Below are positions 1-6,657 of a stretch of DNA of 10,246 nt, one piece after another. The notes under the pieces were generated by a model. The model was not told the origin of the DNA, made no database searches, and worked only from the letters and a program-made list of their open reading frames with translations. The DNA is from Candidatus Omnitrophota bacterium (lineage in GTDB: Bacteria; Omnitrophota; Gorgyraeia; 2-01-FULL-45-10): NCBI GenBank assembly GCA_026387135.1, contig JAPLMH010000061.1:1-10246 (forward strand). The letters are read 5' to 3'. The translations under genes were made by a program, and so were the position numbers. The number at the start of each line of letters is the position of its first letter. The stretch's first letter is position 1.

Positions 1-600
1 ACGATCGAAGATCTCCTTCATCTCAAATCTCAAATGGATCAATCCTAGGACCTCACCTGCCTGACCATAAGCCAGGCCCGCCATGCAAAATGTAAAAGGA
101 TGCTCTTTGCCGAGATCCTCACAGGCATCACAGATATATGTACCGCTCTTTGCCATTTGAAAGAGGTCGTCTATATCTTTTACGGATTTGTTAAGTTCAG
201 GATCCAGCCCGGGCCTGGAAACATAAATAACCCTACCTGTCTTATCCACCAGCCTGATATCGACATATTTATACGCGATCTGGAATACCGTCAGCTGGGC
301 ATCGATCGCCTTCTTGGCCTCCAGATAATAACGGCTTAATTGGTCGCTCGAGAATTGATCCAGCACGGAAAAAGTCGTCCTATATACATTCTGGCGCTGC
401 AGCACCAGCATATCGGATTTTCGCGCGGCGATGAAGGTGTCTATCTCCTTCACCCCCTCATCGGCAACATTGTTCAAATTTGAGATGATCGCTTTTGTGA
501 GGCTGCTCTTGGCGTTATAGAAACCGATGACGCCTATGAAGAGAGTGGGGACTACGCTCAGTATGAGGAAGGTGATGATCAGCTTATTGTAGATACGCAT
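1..600 (-). CDS. Membrane-anchored sensor protein, N-terminal part (Cache-like ectodomain), runs off the window
   Basis: An open frame of 200 codons starts with ATG at 600 and reaches base 1 with no stop, so the 3' end lies outside. AAGGG sits 5 nt before the ATG, and no ATG, GTG or TTG lies just upstream in frame. The product begins with a short basic N-terminus (MRIYNK) and a hydrophobic segment at residues 7-27. A predicted extracytoplasmic region follows. Residues 112-128 (VDIRLVDKTGRVIYVSR) look like the core strands of a Cache/PAS-like sensor fold. Residues 157-160 are CDAC and another Cys is at 172, an unusual trio for such a domain. Proteins that start this way are usually histidine kinases, diguanylate cyclases or chemoreceptors, but the output domain is not in view. 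It is separated from the tRNAs upstream by a hairpin-rich gap, so it is probably its own transcription unit. No convincing promoter was found; TATTAT in the gap could be a -10 element without a clear -35. The family call is by general resemblance only. Confidence 0.72.
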   Translation of the reverse strand, partial: MRIYNKLIITFLILSVVPTLFIGVIGFYNAKSSLTKAIISNLNNVADEGVKEIDTFIAARKSDMLVLQRQNVYRTTFSVLDQFSSDQLSRYYLEAKKAIDAQLTVFQIAYKYVDIRLVDKTGRVIYVSRPGLDPELNKSVKDIDDLFQMAKSGTYICDACEDLGKEHPFTFCMAGLAYGQAGEVLGLIHLRFEMKEIFDR

Positions 601-711
601 ATCAACCCTTTTTACGAATCCATCCCGAGCGGAATTAATAATAACTTCCGGGAAGGTCGCATAAAGCTGGCTTGTCTCTTTACTTCCGTTTCCACATAAG
701 GGAAAGGAATA

Positions 712-741
712 TTAAGGAAAACCGATTTAGGTTTTCCTTAA
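712..741 (-). terminator. Probable intrinsic terminator hairpin closing the ftsH-tRNA unit
   Basis: This is a perfect 12-bp inverted repeat (TTAAGGAAAACC and its complement) around a 6-base loop. It is the strongest simple hairpin in the gap between tRNA-Tyr and the sensor gene. Read on the minus strand, the 3' arm is rich in T and is followed by TATTCC, so the U-tract is imperfect and the stem is A/T rich. Its place after the last tRNA supports a terminator role. Bidirectional function or an mRNA-stability role are alternatives. Confidence 0.5.
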
Positions 742-837
742 AACGATTTTGGCGATTAGCCCGCCTTTGATACTGTGCGGCGGCCGGAGGGCCAAAAAGC
801 AATACAACACTTTTTGGGCCCGAAGGCAAAATCGTTT
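741..837. repeat. Nested inverted repeat with two internal hairpins after tRNA-Tyr
   Basis: An 11-bp perfect inverted repeat (AAACGATTTTG at 741-751, its complement at 827-837) encloses two further hairpins. One pairs 789-799 with 810-821: 11 bp with a single bulged base at 818 and a 10-base loop. The other pairs CCGCC (761-765) with GGCGG (779-783) around a 13-base loop. Together they could fold as a three-way junction of about 97 nt. It begins only 2 nt past the tRNA-Tyr CCA and touches the terminator hairpin on its other side. It could be a trailer that guides tRNA 3' processing, a small structured RNA, or a miniature inverted-repeat element. There is no coding capacity to suggest a transposase and I do not recognise a known family. 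Confidence 0.5.
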
Positions 838-839
838 AG

Positions 840-925
840 TGGTGGTGAGGGATGGATTCGAACCATCGAAGGCTTGCGCCGCCAGATTTACAGTCTGGTC
901 CATTTGGCCGCTATGGTACCTCACC
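840..925 (-). tRNA. tRNA-Tyr (anticodon GTA)
   Basis: The minus strand folds as a complete class II tRNA. The acceptor stem is GGTGAGG with CCTCACC, followed by A73 and an encoded CCA at 840-842. The anticodon stem CCAGA/TCTGG encloses loop CTGTAAA, giving anticodon GTA. The long variable arm (GGC GCAA GCC core) is expected for bacterial tRNA-Tyr. The T-arm is GATGG-TTCGAAT-CCATC. It lies 13 nt after tRNA-Thr and is the last gene before the hairpin cluster. Confidence 0.97.
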
Positions 926-938
926 ACTAAATCAAATA

Positions 939-1014
939 TGGAGCTAGCAGAAGGAATCGAACCCTCGACCTATGGTTTACAAAACCATTGCTCTACCTGC
1001 TGAGCTATGCTAGC
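939..1014 (-). tRNA. tRNA-Thr (anticodon TGT)
   Basis: The minus strand folds as a complete class I tRNA. Acceptor stem GCTAGCA pairs with TGCTAGC, followed by T73 and an encoded CCA at 939-941. The D-stem is GCTC/GAGC. Anticodon stem ATGGT/ACCAT encloses loop TTTGTAA, giving anticodon TGT. The T-loop is TTCGATT. Its first 10 nt overlap the 3' end of nnrD, whose stop codon TAG is formed by tRNA bases 8-10. I saw no obvious promoter just upstream, so it is probably made by processing of the ftsH-nnrD transcript. Confidence 0.97.
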
Positions 1015-1868
1015 GCTTTTAAGACTTCTGGTAATTTATTTAAAAGATCGGTTGCTATCAGGCTTAAGGACCCCTTCTCCTTGGCCGCCAGATCGCCGGC
1101 CAGCCCGTGAAGATATGCGCCTGCCGCTGCCGCATTGAACGCGTCCATGCCCTGTCCTACAAAGCTCGCGATCATGCCGGTAAGGACGTCTCCCGTCCCA
1201 CCCGTAGCCATGCCTACGTTACCGGTCGCATTCACATAAATTGCCCCGTCCTGCCCCGCAACTATAGTTTCATGGCCCTTCAACACCAGGACGATATTAT
1301 ACTTATGGGCGAATTCTAATGCAATATCTTTTCTGTTTTTATTCACTTCATCGATATCTTTTTCCAATAGCCGCGCCATCTCACCCATGTGCGGTGTAAG
1401 GACAAGCGGAGCTGTAGCCTTCTTTAAAGAATCGATATGTCCAACGAACGCATTTATTCCGTCAGCGTCCAGGATCACCGGCTTGCCTATCTTGCCTATA
1501 AGGCTTCTTATTAAACCTTGAGTCTCCTTATTCAGGGAGATGCCGGGCCCTATGGCGGCGCATGTACATCTTTCTGCGAACGCCAAAAGCTCTTTTTCCG
1601 CTAAAAGGCTTAAGCTATAGTCCTTCGTCTCAAAGAATGGCTTCACCATAACCTCGGTGAGCTTTTGGGCCATTATCGGATAGATGCTCTTGCCCACCGC
1701 CAGCGTGACGAGTCCGCTTCCTGAAAGTATCGCGGCCTGACTCGTGAGGTATGCCGCGCCTGTGTACCCATTGGATCCGGCGATCACCAGCACATGACCG
1801 AAATCTTTCTTATTAGCATCCGGCGCTCTCTTCGGAAAACTCTTCAGGATCTCGTCTATATCTATCAC
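1005..1868 (-). CDS. nnrD: ADP-dependent NAD(P)H-hydrate dehydratase, stand-alone form
   Basis: The 287-residue product is a ribokinase-like enzyme that dehydrates the damaged S-form of NAD(P)H-hydrate back to NAD(P)H at the expense of ADP, a cytosolic metabolite-repair step. Visible family motifs are GHVLVIAGSNGYTGAA (24-39), LDADGIN (133-139), LTPHMGEMARL (157-167), LKGHETIV (196-203) and the ATP/ADP anion-hole segment NVGMATGGTGDVLTG (217-231), which carries the catalytic Asp at 227. Many bacteria fuse this domain to an N-terminal NAD(P)HX epimerase (NnrE). Here that half is missing and is not elsewhere in the window. The start is GTG at 1868, overlapping the acpS stop as GTGA, which points to translational coupling. 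The gene ends inside tRNA-Thr: the last codons and the TAG stop are the first ten bases of the tRNA. Placement after acpS is common in related clusters. Confidence 0.95.
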   Translation of the reverse strand: MIDIDEILKSFPKRAPDANKKDFGHVLVIAGSNGYTGAAYLTSQAAILSGSGLVTLAVGKSIYPIMAQKLTEVMVKPFFETKDYSLSLLAEKELLAFAERCTCAAIGPGISLNKETQGLIRSLIGKIGKPVILDADGINAFVGHIDSLKKATAPLVLTPHMGEMARLLEKDIDEVNKNRKDIALEFAHKYNIVLVLKGHETIVAGQDGAIYVNATGNVGMATGGTGDVLTGMIASFVGQGMDAFNAAAAGAYLHGLAGDLAAKEKGSLSLIATDLLNKLPEVLKALA

Positions 1869-2254
1869 TTGGGGCGCTTCCTTAATAGAATAACGTTCGC
1901 GACTGCATAATTCTTCGAATGGGACATGCTCACGACTACCTCGTTAACTTTCTTCCTATTTTTCAATTTAAGGGCATCGTTACTGAATGATATCACCGGT
2001 TTACCCTCGATGTCGTTGAATATTTCTATGTCGGTCCAGTTAAGCGGATATTTCCTCGCCACGCCAAAGGCCTTGACGACGGCCTCTTTCGCGGCAAACC
2101 TCGCCGCGAAATGCTGCGGGGCGAACCTTTTGGAATTTGAATATTTGATCTCTTTGGCAGTAAAGACCTTGGTGAGGAAGTTATCGCCCCATTTGCTTAT
2201 GGCGTCTCTCATCCTGAATACTTCCACTATATCTATTCCTGTCCCTACGATCAC
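1865..2254 (-). CDS. acpS: Holo-[acyl-carrier-protein] synthase
   Basis: The 129-residue protein has the usual length for trimeric AcpS. This enzyme transfers 4'-phosphopantetheine from coenzyme A to the acyl carrier protein and so switches on fatty-acid synthesis. The N-terminus GTGIDIVEV (4-12) carries the Mg-binding Asp at 8. Residues 52-62 (RFAAKEAVVKA) hold the second metal ligand, Glu57. Residues 75-78 (DIEI) and 108-119 (VSMSHSKNYAVA) are the other conserved blocks. Translation starts at GTG 2254, which overlaps the pdxJ stop as GTGA. The downstream nnrD starts with the same GTGA arrangement, so both depend on ribosomes finishing the gene before. The pairing pdxJ-acpS is very common in bacteria. 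Nothing is missing from the active site. Confidence 0.96.
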   Translation of the reverse strand: MIVGTGIDIVEVFRMRDAISKWGDNFLTKVFTAKEIKYSNSKRFAPQHFAARFAAKEAVVKAFGVARKYPLNWTDIEIFNDIEGKPVISFSNDALKLKNRKKVNEVVVSMSHSKNYAVANVILLRKRPK

Positions 2255-2964
2255 TTTATCAATCCTATCATCTCTTCGACGGCCTGACGCATTCCCACGA
2301 TGATCGCGCGCGCGACTATCGAATGCCCTATGTTGAGCTCATTTATACCCTTGATCATCGCGACATCCCTGACGTTAGCATAATTCAATCCATGGCCCGC
2401 GTTGACCTCTAATCCTATAGATATGGCGTATTCGGCCGACCTCTTTATCTTATCGAGTTCTTTTAGCCTTGCCGAATTCGTCCGCGCATCTGCATACTCG
2501 CCCGTGTGCAGCTCTATGATGGAAGCGCCCGCTTTCTTTGAAGCGTCGATCTGGACCCTTGACGGATCTATAAAAAGACTCGTCTCGATCTTCTTTTCAT
2601 TGAATTTTTCGATAACTCTGGCGATCTTACCGAAGTACTTAACAACATCCAATCCACCCTCGGTCGTGAGTTCTCTTCTCTTCTCCGGCACTAAGGTCGT
2701 CTGTTCGGGCCTCACCTTACAGGCTATTTCTACGATATCTTTTGCAATAGACATCTCGAGATTCAGCACTGTCTTTACGGCTTCGCGAAGCCGCCATACG
2801 TCATCATCTTTTATGTGGCGCCTGTCTTCGCGCAGGTGGCAGACTATCGAATCGCAGCCCGCGCCGATACAATCCATAGCGGCCTCAACCGGATCCGGAT
2901 TGGCGCCGCCTCTAGCCTCCCTGACAGTAGCAACATGGTCTATGTTAACGCCGAGTTTCGTCAT
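2251..2964 (-). CDS. pdxJ: Pyridoxine 5'-phosphate synthase
   Basis: The 237-residue TIM-barrel enzyme condenses 1-deoxyxylulose 5-phosphate with 3-amino-2-oxopropyl phosphate to make pyridoxine 5'-phosphate, in the DXP-dependent vitamin B6 pathway. Family blocks are LGVNIDHVATVREAR (4-18), HLREDRRHI (43-51), LVPEKRRELTTEGGLD (91-106), VNAGHGLNY (187-195) and ELNIGHSIVARA (209-220). His43, Glu70 and His191 fall where the catalytic residues of the family are expected. The ATG at 2964 lies 20 nt inside the end of the short CdaR-like gene, and no strong Shine-Dalgarno is seen directly before it. Coupling to the upstream frame is therefore likely. In related gene clusters glmM sits between cdaR and pdxJ; here it is missing. 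Confidence 0.96.
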   Translation of the reverse strand: MTKLGVNIDHVATVREARGGANPDPVEAAMDCIGAGCDSIVCHLREDRRHIKDDDVWRLREAVKTVLNLEMSIAKDIVEIACKVRPEQTTLVPEKRRELTTEGGLDVVKYFGKIARVIEKFNEKKIETSLFIDPSRVQIDASKKAGASIIELHTGEYADARTNSARLKELDKIKRSAEYAISIGLEVNAGHGLNYANVRDVAMIKGINELNIGHSIVARAIIVGMRQAVEEMIGLIK

Positions 2965-3127
2965 AGCCGGTCTTGTCCGTTCGCATCCTTTTTAGTAGCT
3001 CAAGTTCTTCGTTCGGCCCCTTATTCAATTCATTCACTATGTAGAACCATGCCAGTAGCGCCAGGATAAACGAGAGCGCCTTCAGAACCAGATGCTTTGT
3101 AAAGAGGTCTTTAATAGGTCGCAGCAT
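2945..3127 (-). CDS. Short CdaR/YbbR-like membrane anchor (60 residues, lacks YbbR domains)
   Basis: The small frame starts with ATG at 3127, 4 nt after the cdaA stop, with AAGGGA about 10 nt upstream, and it ends 20 nt inside pdxJ. The product has a basic N-terminus, then a hydrophobic stretch at about residues 14-32 (LVLKALSFILALLAWFYIV), then about 28 polar residues rich in Glu, Lys and Arg. The pattern of Leu-Lys, hydrophobic helix and Trp-Phe-Tyr-(Ile/Val) matches the N-terminal anchor of CdaR/YbbR proteins. In Firmicutes CdaR binds the diadenylate cyclase CdaA in the membrane and modulates it. Full CdaR has several extracytoplasmic YbbR repeats, and none is present here. There is no room for a frameshifted continuation, because the pdxJ reading frame occupies the following DNA. 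Position straight after cdaA supports the assignment. It could be a functional micro-regulator of CdaA or a decaying remnant; its close spacing and ribosome site favour translation. Confidence 0.72.
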   Translation of the reverse strand: MLRPIKDLFTKHLVLKALSFILALLAWFYIVNELNKGPNEELELLKRMRTDKTGYDETRR

Positions 3128-3131
3128 AGTG

Positions 3132-3935
3132 CTATCTTCCCTTTTCGTTTACAGTGGGAGAGAGCTTAGAGAGTATCTTTAAGAGCCTCTTTCCTTTTAA
3201 ATTATGAGTGTTGAAAAATATCTCTTTCAGGTACTTCTCCAGATTCTCTTCCGAAAGATTATGCATCAGCTTACCGCTCATGGATATCGACATTGAACCT
3301 GTTTCTTCGCTCACCACTACGCAGACGGCATCTGTCTCTTCACTTAAACCTATGGCGGCCCTGTGGCGCGTACCTAGAGATTTTGATATATTAGCCTCCT
3401 GACTTAACGGCAAAAGGCATCCTGCGGCCACGAGCCTGCCCTGCTGTATTATAACAGCCCCGTCATGTAAAGGCGCCTTGGTGCTAAATATGGATATCAA
3501 GAGCTCTTTTGTCACTTTGCCGTCTATCGAAACACCGCTTTCAATATAATTCTTCAAGCCCACTTCACGCTCTATCGCTATCAATGCCCCGATCTTCTTC
3601 TCGGAGAGATAGCCGGCCGAGCGCGATATCTCCGCTATTATGCCGCCGTCTTCCTGATATACACCGAACTGTCCTAAGCGCGCCAATCCGCGCCTCAACT
3701 CCGGCTGGAATATTATGACCAAGGCCAAGACCGATAACGGAAAGAGCCTGACCATGACCCATAGTATGGCGTCGAGCCTGAACTGTTTGGCTATAACGAA
3801 TATCGCGCCTATTATGACTATACCTTTAAGAAGCTGCTCTGTGCGGGTCCCTTTTATGAAGGCGAGTATCATGTATATGGCATACCATAGTATGATTATC
3901 TCTACGCCGATCTTAATATATGATAGGAATTGCAT
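3132..3935 (-). CDS. cdaA: Diadenylate cyclase, CdaA type
   Basis: The 267-residue membrane enzyme makes cyclic di-AMP from two ATP. Three hydrophobic segments lie at about 8-27, 36-50 and 57-76, followed by a linker and a cytosolic DAC (DisA_N) domain from about residue 95. The signature residues are present: DGA at 158-160, GTRHR at 188-192 and SEETG at 209-213. Length and layout fit the CdaA family. The ATG at 3935 shares one base with the folP stop (TAATG), so translation is coupled. The gene follows ftsH and folP and precedes a CdaR-like anchor, an arrangement known in several phyla, where cyclic di-AMP is tied to cell-wall and osmotic homeostasis. The usual third partner, glmM, is absent from the window. 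No cyclic di-AMP phosphodiesterase or riboswitch is seen here. Confidence 0.96.
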   Translation of the reverse strand: MQFLSYIKIGVEIIILWYAIYMILAFIKGTRTEQLLKGIVIIGAIFVIAKQFRLDAILWVMVRLFPLSVLALVIIFQPELRRGLARLGQFGVYQEDGGIIAEISRSAGYLSEKKIGALIAIEREVGLKNYIESGVSIDGKVTKELLISIFSTKAPLHDGAVIIQQGRLVAAGCLLPLSQEANISKSLGTRHRAAIGLSEETDAVCVVVSEETGSMSISMSGKLMHNLSEENLEKYLKEIFFNTHNLKGKRLLKILSKLSPTVNEKGR

Positions 3936-4768
3936 TATCGTCTCTTGTTTGTATTGATGATACTGTCGACCATCTTGAGTGCCTGGCGCGTAATACCCAC
4001 ATCATGGGTCCTGATAATATCGGCGCCGTTCATAGCCGCTACCGCGGCCGTAGCTATAGACCCCGCCAATCGGTCTTCGGGGTCTTTGCAGCCAAGGATC
4101 TTCCCTATAAAAGATTTCCTTGAAGTGCCGATACATATCGGGTAACCAAGCTTTTTGAAACTTTTAAAGCCCCGCAGGATCTGTAGATTATGCTCGACAG
4201 TCTTTCCGAACCCTATGCCCGGATCTATTATTATCTTATCGTCCTTGATCCCGGATTTCTTAGCCAGATCAATAGATTTTTTTAGGCTTCCGGAGATATC
4301 TTTCACCGCATCGACGTATTCAGGGTCGGCCTGCATATCTTTAGGCTTTCCCCTCATATGCATCAATATGATCCCGGCGCGGTGTTTAGCTACCACGCCT
4401 GCCATCTTGGGATCTGCCACGAGCGCCGATACATCATTGACTATGGATGCCCCGGCCTTAAGCGCAGCATCCGCGACCTTTGCCTTACGGGTATCGATAG
4501 ATATGGCGGCCTTGACTTTTTTTGATATGGCGCGGATGACGGGAAGTACGCGCTTCAGTTCTTCATCTACGCTAACATCTACGGCTCCGGGCCGCGTAGA
4601 TTCGCCGCCTACGTCTATTATGTCGGCACCTTCACGCTCCATATCGAGCGCACGCTTCACGGCCTTTTTCTGGTCAAAGAACTTTCCTTTATCGTAGAAG
4701 GAGTCCGGCGTCACGTTAAGCACGCCCATTATATATGTCCTGTCGCTATACCGAGGCTGTCGGCTCAT
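3935..4768 (-). CDS. folP: Dihydropteroate synthase
   Basis: The enzyme joins p-aminobenzoate to the pterin pyrophosphate in folate synthesis; sulfonamides compete at this step. From the ATG at 4768 it has 277 residues. Motifs in order (numbered from that ATG): IMGVLNVTPDSF (13-24), DIIDVGGESTRPGA (49-62), ISIDTR (89-94), IVNDVSA (109-115), MHMRGKP (136-142), DPGIGFGKT (182-190), IGTSRKSFIG (213-222) and DRLAGSIATAA (232-242). All pterin- and phosphate-binding positions look intact. The frame also offers TTG at 4783, five codons further up, with AAGG 6 nt before it. I prefer the ATG because it gives a normal N-terminus, but the choice is not certain. Either start lies inside the end of ftsH (overlap 23 or 38 nt), the classic ftsH-folP pairing. 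The stop overlaps the cdaA start by one base. Confidence 0.95.
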   Translation of the reverse strand: MSRQPRYSDRTYIMGVLNVTPDSFYDKGKFFDQKKAVKRALDMEREGADIIDVGGESTRPGAVDVSVDEELKRVLPVIRAISKKVKAAISIDTRKAKVADAALKAGASIVNDVSALVADPKMAGVVAKHRAGIILMHMRGKPKDMQADPEYVDAVKDISGSLKKSIDLAKKSGIKDDKIIIDPGIGFGKTVEHNLQILRGFKSFKKLGYPICIGTSRKSFIGKILGCKDPEDRLAGSIATAAVAAMNGADIIRTHDVGITRQALKMVDSIINTNKRR

Positions 4769-6626
4769 CTTTCGCGAATCCAAGCAGCGCCTTCACTTCC
4801 TCGACTTCCATCACTTCTTTATCGAGCAATTTAGCGCCCAGGATGATCAGCTTATCTTTATGCTTAGTAAGCTCGACCTTAGCGCGCGCGTAACACTCAT
4901 CTACTATGCGGGCGACTTCCTGATCTATCGCAAGCGCCGTCTGGTCGCTGTAGTTCTTCTCCTCGATCAGATCGCGTCCTAAGAATATCTGTTCTTCCCT
5001 GTGGCCGAACGTTCGGCTGCCGAGCTTTTCGCTCATACCCCATCGCATGACCATCTTGCGCGCTATATCTGTGGCGACTTCCAGATCATTACGGGCTCCT
5101 GTTGAAAATTCATTATATATGATCTCTTCGCTCGCGCGCCCTCCCAGGAGGCCGGTGATCTCACCCAACAGCTCATTCCTCATCTTTATATACCTGTCTT
5201 CCGTAGGAAGAAGCATCGTGTATCCCAACGCCATGCCTCTCGGCAGTATCGTCACTTTATGCAGCGGCGCTGCTCCGGGTATCAATAGCGCCAGTAGCGC
5301 GTGGCCCGACTCATGATACGATATCACCTCTTTCTCTTTCTTCGAGATGACACGCGATTTGCGCTCAGGGCCTGCCATGACCCTCTCTATCGACTCCTGC
5401 ATCTCTTCCATAGTGACCGTCTCTTTGTTGCGCCTTGCCGCCAATAACGCTCCTTCATTTATCAGGTTCGCAAGATCCGCGCCTGAAAATCCGGGGGTCT
5501 GCTTTGCTAAGGAATTGAGATCCACATCAGGATCGACTTTTACATTTTTTGCATGGACTTTAAGTATAGCTTCGCGGCCCACTATGTCCGGCCTGTCTAT
5601 CACGACCTGCCTATCGAACCTGCCCGGTCGAAGCAGCGCGGGATCAAGCACATCCGGCCTGTTCGTCGCGGCTATCAATATCACGCCTTCCTGGGTATTG
5701 AACCCGTCCATCTCCACAAGAAGCGCATTTAAGGTCTGTTCTCTTTCGTCATGTCCGCCGCCGATGCCTGCAAAACGCTGCCTGCCGACTGCGTCTATCT
5801 CGTCCATGAATATGATGGCGCCCCTGCCCGACTGCTTTGCAGAGCGTTTAGCCTGGTCGAAGAGATCGCGCACTCTCGACGCGCCGACCCCGACGAACAT
5901 CTCAACAAAGTCCGAGCCCGATATCGAGAAGAACGGCACGTTGGCCTCGCCGGCTACCGCCTTAGCGAGCAGCGTCTTTCCCGTTCCCGGGGGCCCCATG
6001 ACAAGTACGCCCTTGGGGATCTTCCCGCCCAGCCTCTGGAACTTCTTCGGGTCTTTCAAAAATTCTATTATCTCTTTAAGCTCTTCCTTCGCCTCGTCGA
6101 CCCCCGCCACATTCTCAAAGGTTATCTTGAGGCTTTCACCGGAAGCAAGAACGGCGCGCGACTTTCCAAAAGACCATATCCTTCCTGCCCCGCCCCCAGC
6201 TCCTCCGCCGGACCGATAGGCGAACATCCATAGGAATAGTATCAATAGCACCATCGGACCCAGGTAATAGAGTATATTTGTCCAGAACGTCCTGAGGGGT
6301 TTTATGTCAAAATCCTTGACGTTCTCTCTCAATAATCTGACAAGGTCCTGATCGGTATCGGGGGTGTTTACGATGAACTTATCGCCTGTAGAGAGCTCAC
6401 CCCTCAGTATGCTATCCGTCTTATAACAACTCTTTATGGCGTGGGTCGTGGGATTATCTTTTAATATCCCGAAGAACTTTGCGTAGGTGATCTCCTGGAC
6501 GGGCTTTTCACTACCTTTGACCCATGGGTTCATCAGGGTGACCAAACCCAGCGCTATTAAGAACCAAATCATGAGATTTGAGCCGCTCCTTGGCGGCCTC
6601 TGTATCTTCCTGTCTTTATTATCCAT
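4746..6626 (-). CDS. ftsH: ATP-dependent membrane zinc metalloprotease FtsH
   Basis: The 626-residue protein is a full-length AAA+ protease that extracts and degrades misfolded membrane proteins and short-lived regulators. Two membrane helices (about 18-34 and 117-136) flank an extracytoplasmic loop, followed by a glycine-rich linker (139-148). The AAA+ module shows Walker A GPPGTGKT (211-218), pore loop MFVGVG (243-248), Walker B IIFMDEID (271-278) and the second region of homology with LLRPGRFDR (331-339). The protease site is HESGH (438-442), with the third zinc ligand Asp514 in NDLEVAT. Ser replaces the usual Ala of HEAGH, a tolerated position of the HExxH motif. ATG 6626 is preceded by GGAG at a spacing of 9 nt. 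A good sigma-70 promoter lies in the 67-bp gap after tilS, so this is probably the first gene of the long unit that ends in tRNA-Tyr. Confidence 0.98.
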   Translation of the reverse strand: MDNKDRKIQRPPRSGSNLMIWFLIALGLVTLMNPWVKGSEKPVQEITYAKFFGILKDNPTTHAIKSCYKTDSILRGELSTGDKFIVNTPDTDQDLVRLLRENVKDFDIKPLRTFWTNILYYLGPMVLLILFLWMFAYRSGGGAGGGAGRIWSFGKSRAVLASGESLKITFENVAGVDEAKEELKEIIEFLKDPKKFQRLGGKIPKGVLVMGPPGTGKTLLAKAVAGEANVPFFSISGSDFVEMFVGVGASRVRDLFDQAKRSAKQSGRGAIIFMDEIDAVGRQRFAGIGGGHDEREQTLNALLVEMDGFNTQEGVILIAATNRPDVLDPALLRPGRFDRQVVIDRPDIVGREAILKVHAKNVKVDPDVDLNSLAKQTPGFSGADLANLINEGALLAARRNKETVTMEEMQESIERVMAGPERKSRVISKKEKEVISYHESGHALLALLIPGAAPLHKVTILPRGMALGYTMLLPTEDRYIKMRNELLGEITGLLGGRASEEIIYNEFSTGARNDLEVATDIARKMVMRWGMSEKLGSRTFGHREEQIFLGRDLIEEKNYSDQTALAIDQEVARIVDECYARAKVELTKHKDKLIILGAKLLDKEVMEVEEVKALLGFAKDEPTASV

Positions 6627-6657
6627 TTTGTGAGGCTCCGTTTCTTTTTGTTGCGCT

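Noticed and set aside
601..711. Possible cyclic di-GMP or other riboswitch before the sensor gene
   Set aside because: There is a short CTTCCGGGAAG palindrome and some complementary GGAAG/CTTCC, but I could match no riboswitch consensus.
727..927. Minus-strand 66-codon frame starting in the tRNA-Tyr 5' end
   Set aside because: It covers the whole tRNA and the inverted-repeat cluster, and no ribosome site or protein family supports it.
749..1003. Plus-strand open frame across the tRNA-Tyr/tRNA-Thr region
   Set aside because: It runs through both tRNA genes on the opposite strand and has no family resemblance; it is a by-product of the structured DNA.
2251..3127. Frameshifted full-length CdaR
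   Set aside because: The DNA following the 60-codon frame is fully used by an intact pdxJ frame, so no YbbR domain can be recovered in another frame.
5347..6219. Long plus-strand frame opposite ftsH (290 codons)
   Set aside because: It is antisense to the conserved AAA+ core of ftsH and is low-complexity Ser/Pro/Ala translation, as expected of a shadow frame.
4746..6626. HESGH in place of HEAGH in FtsH as an inactivating change
   Set aside because: The zinc-binding His residues and catalytic Glu of HExxH are all present, and the substituted position is not a ligand.
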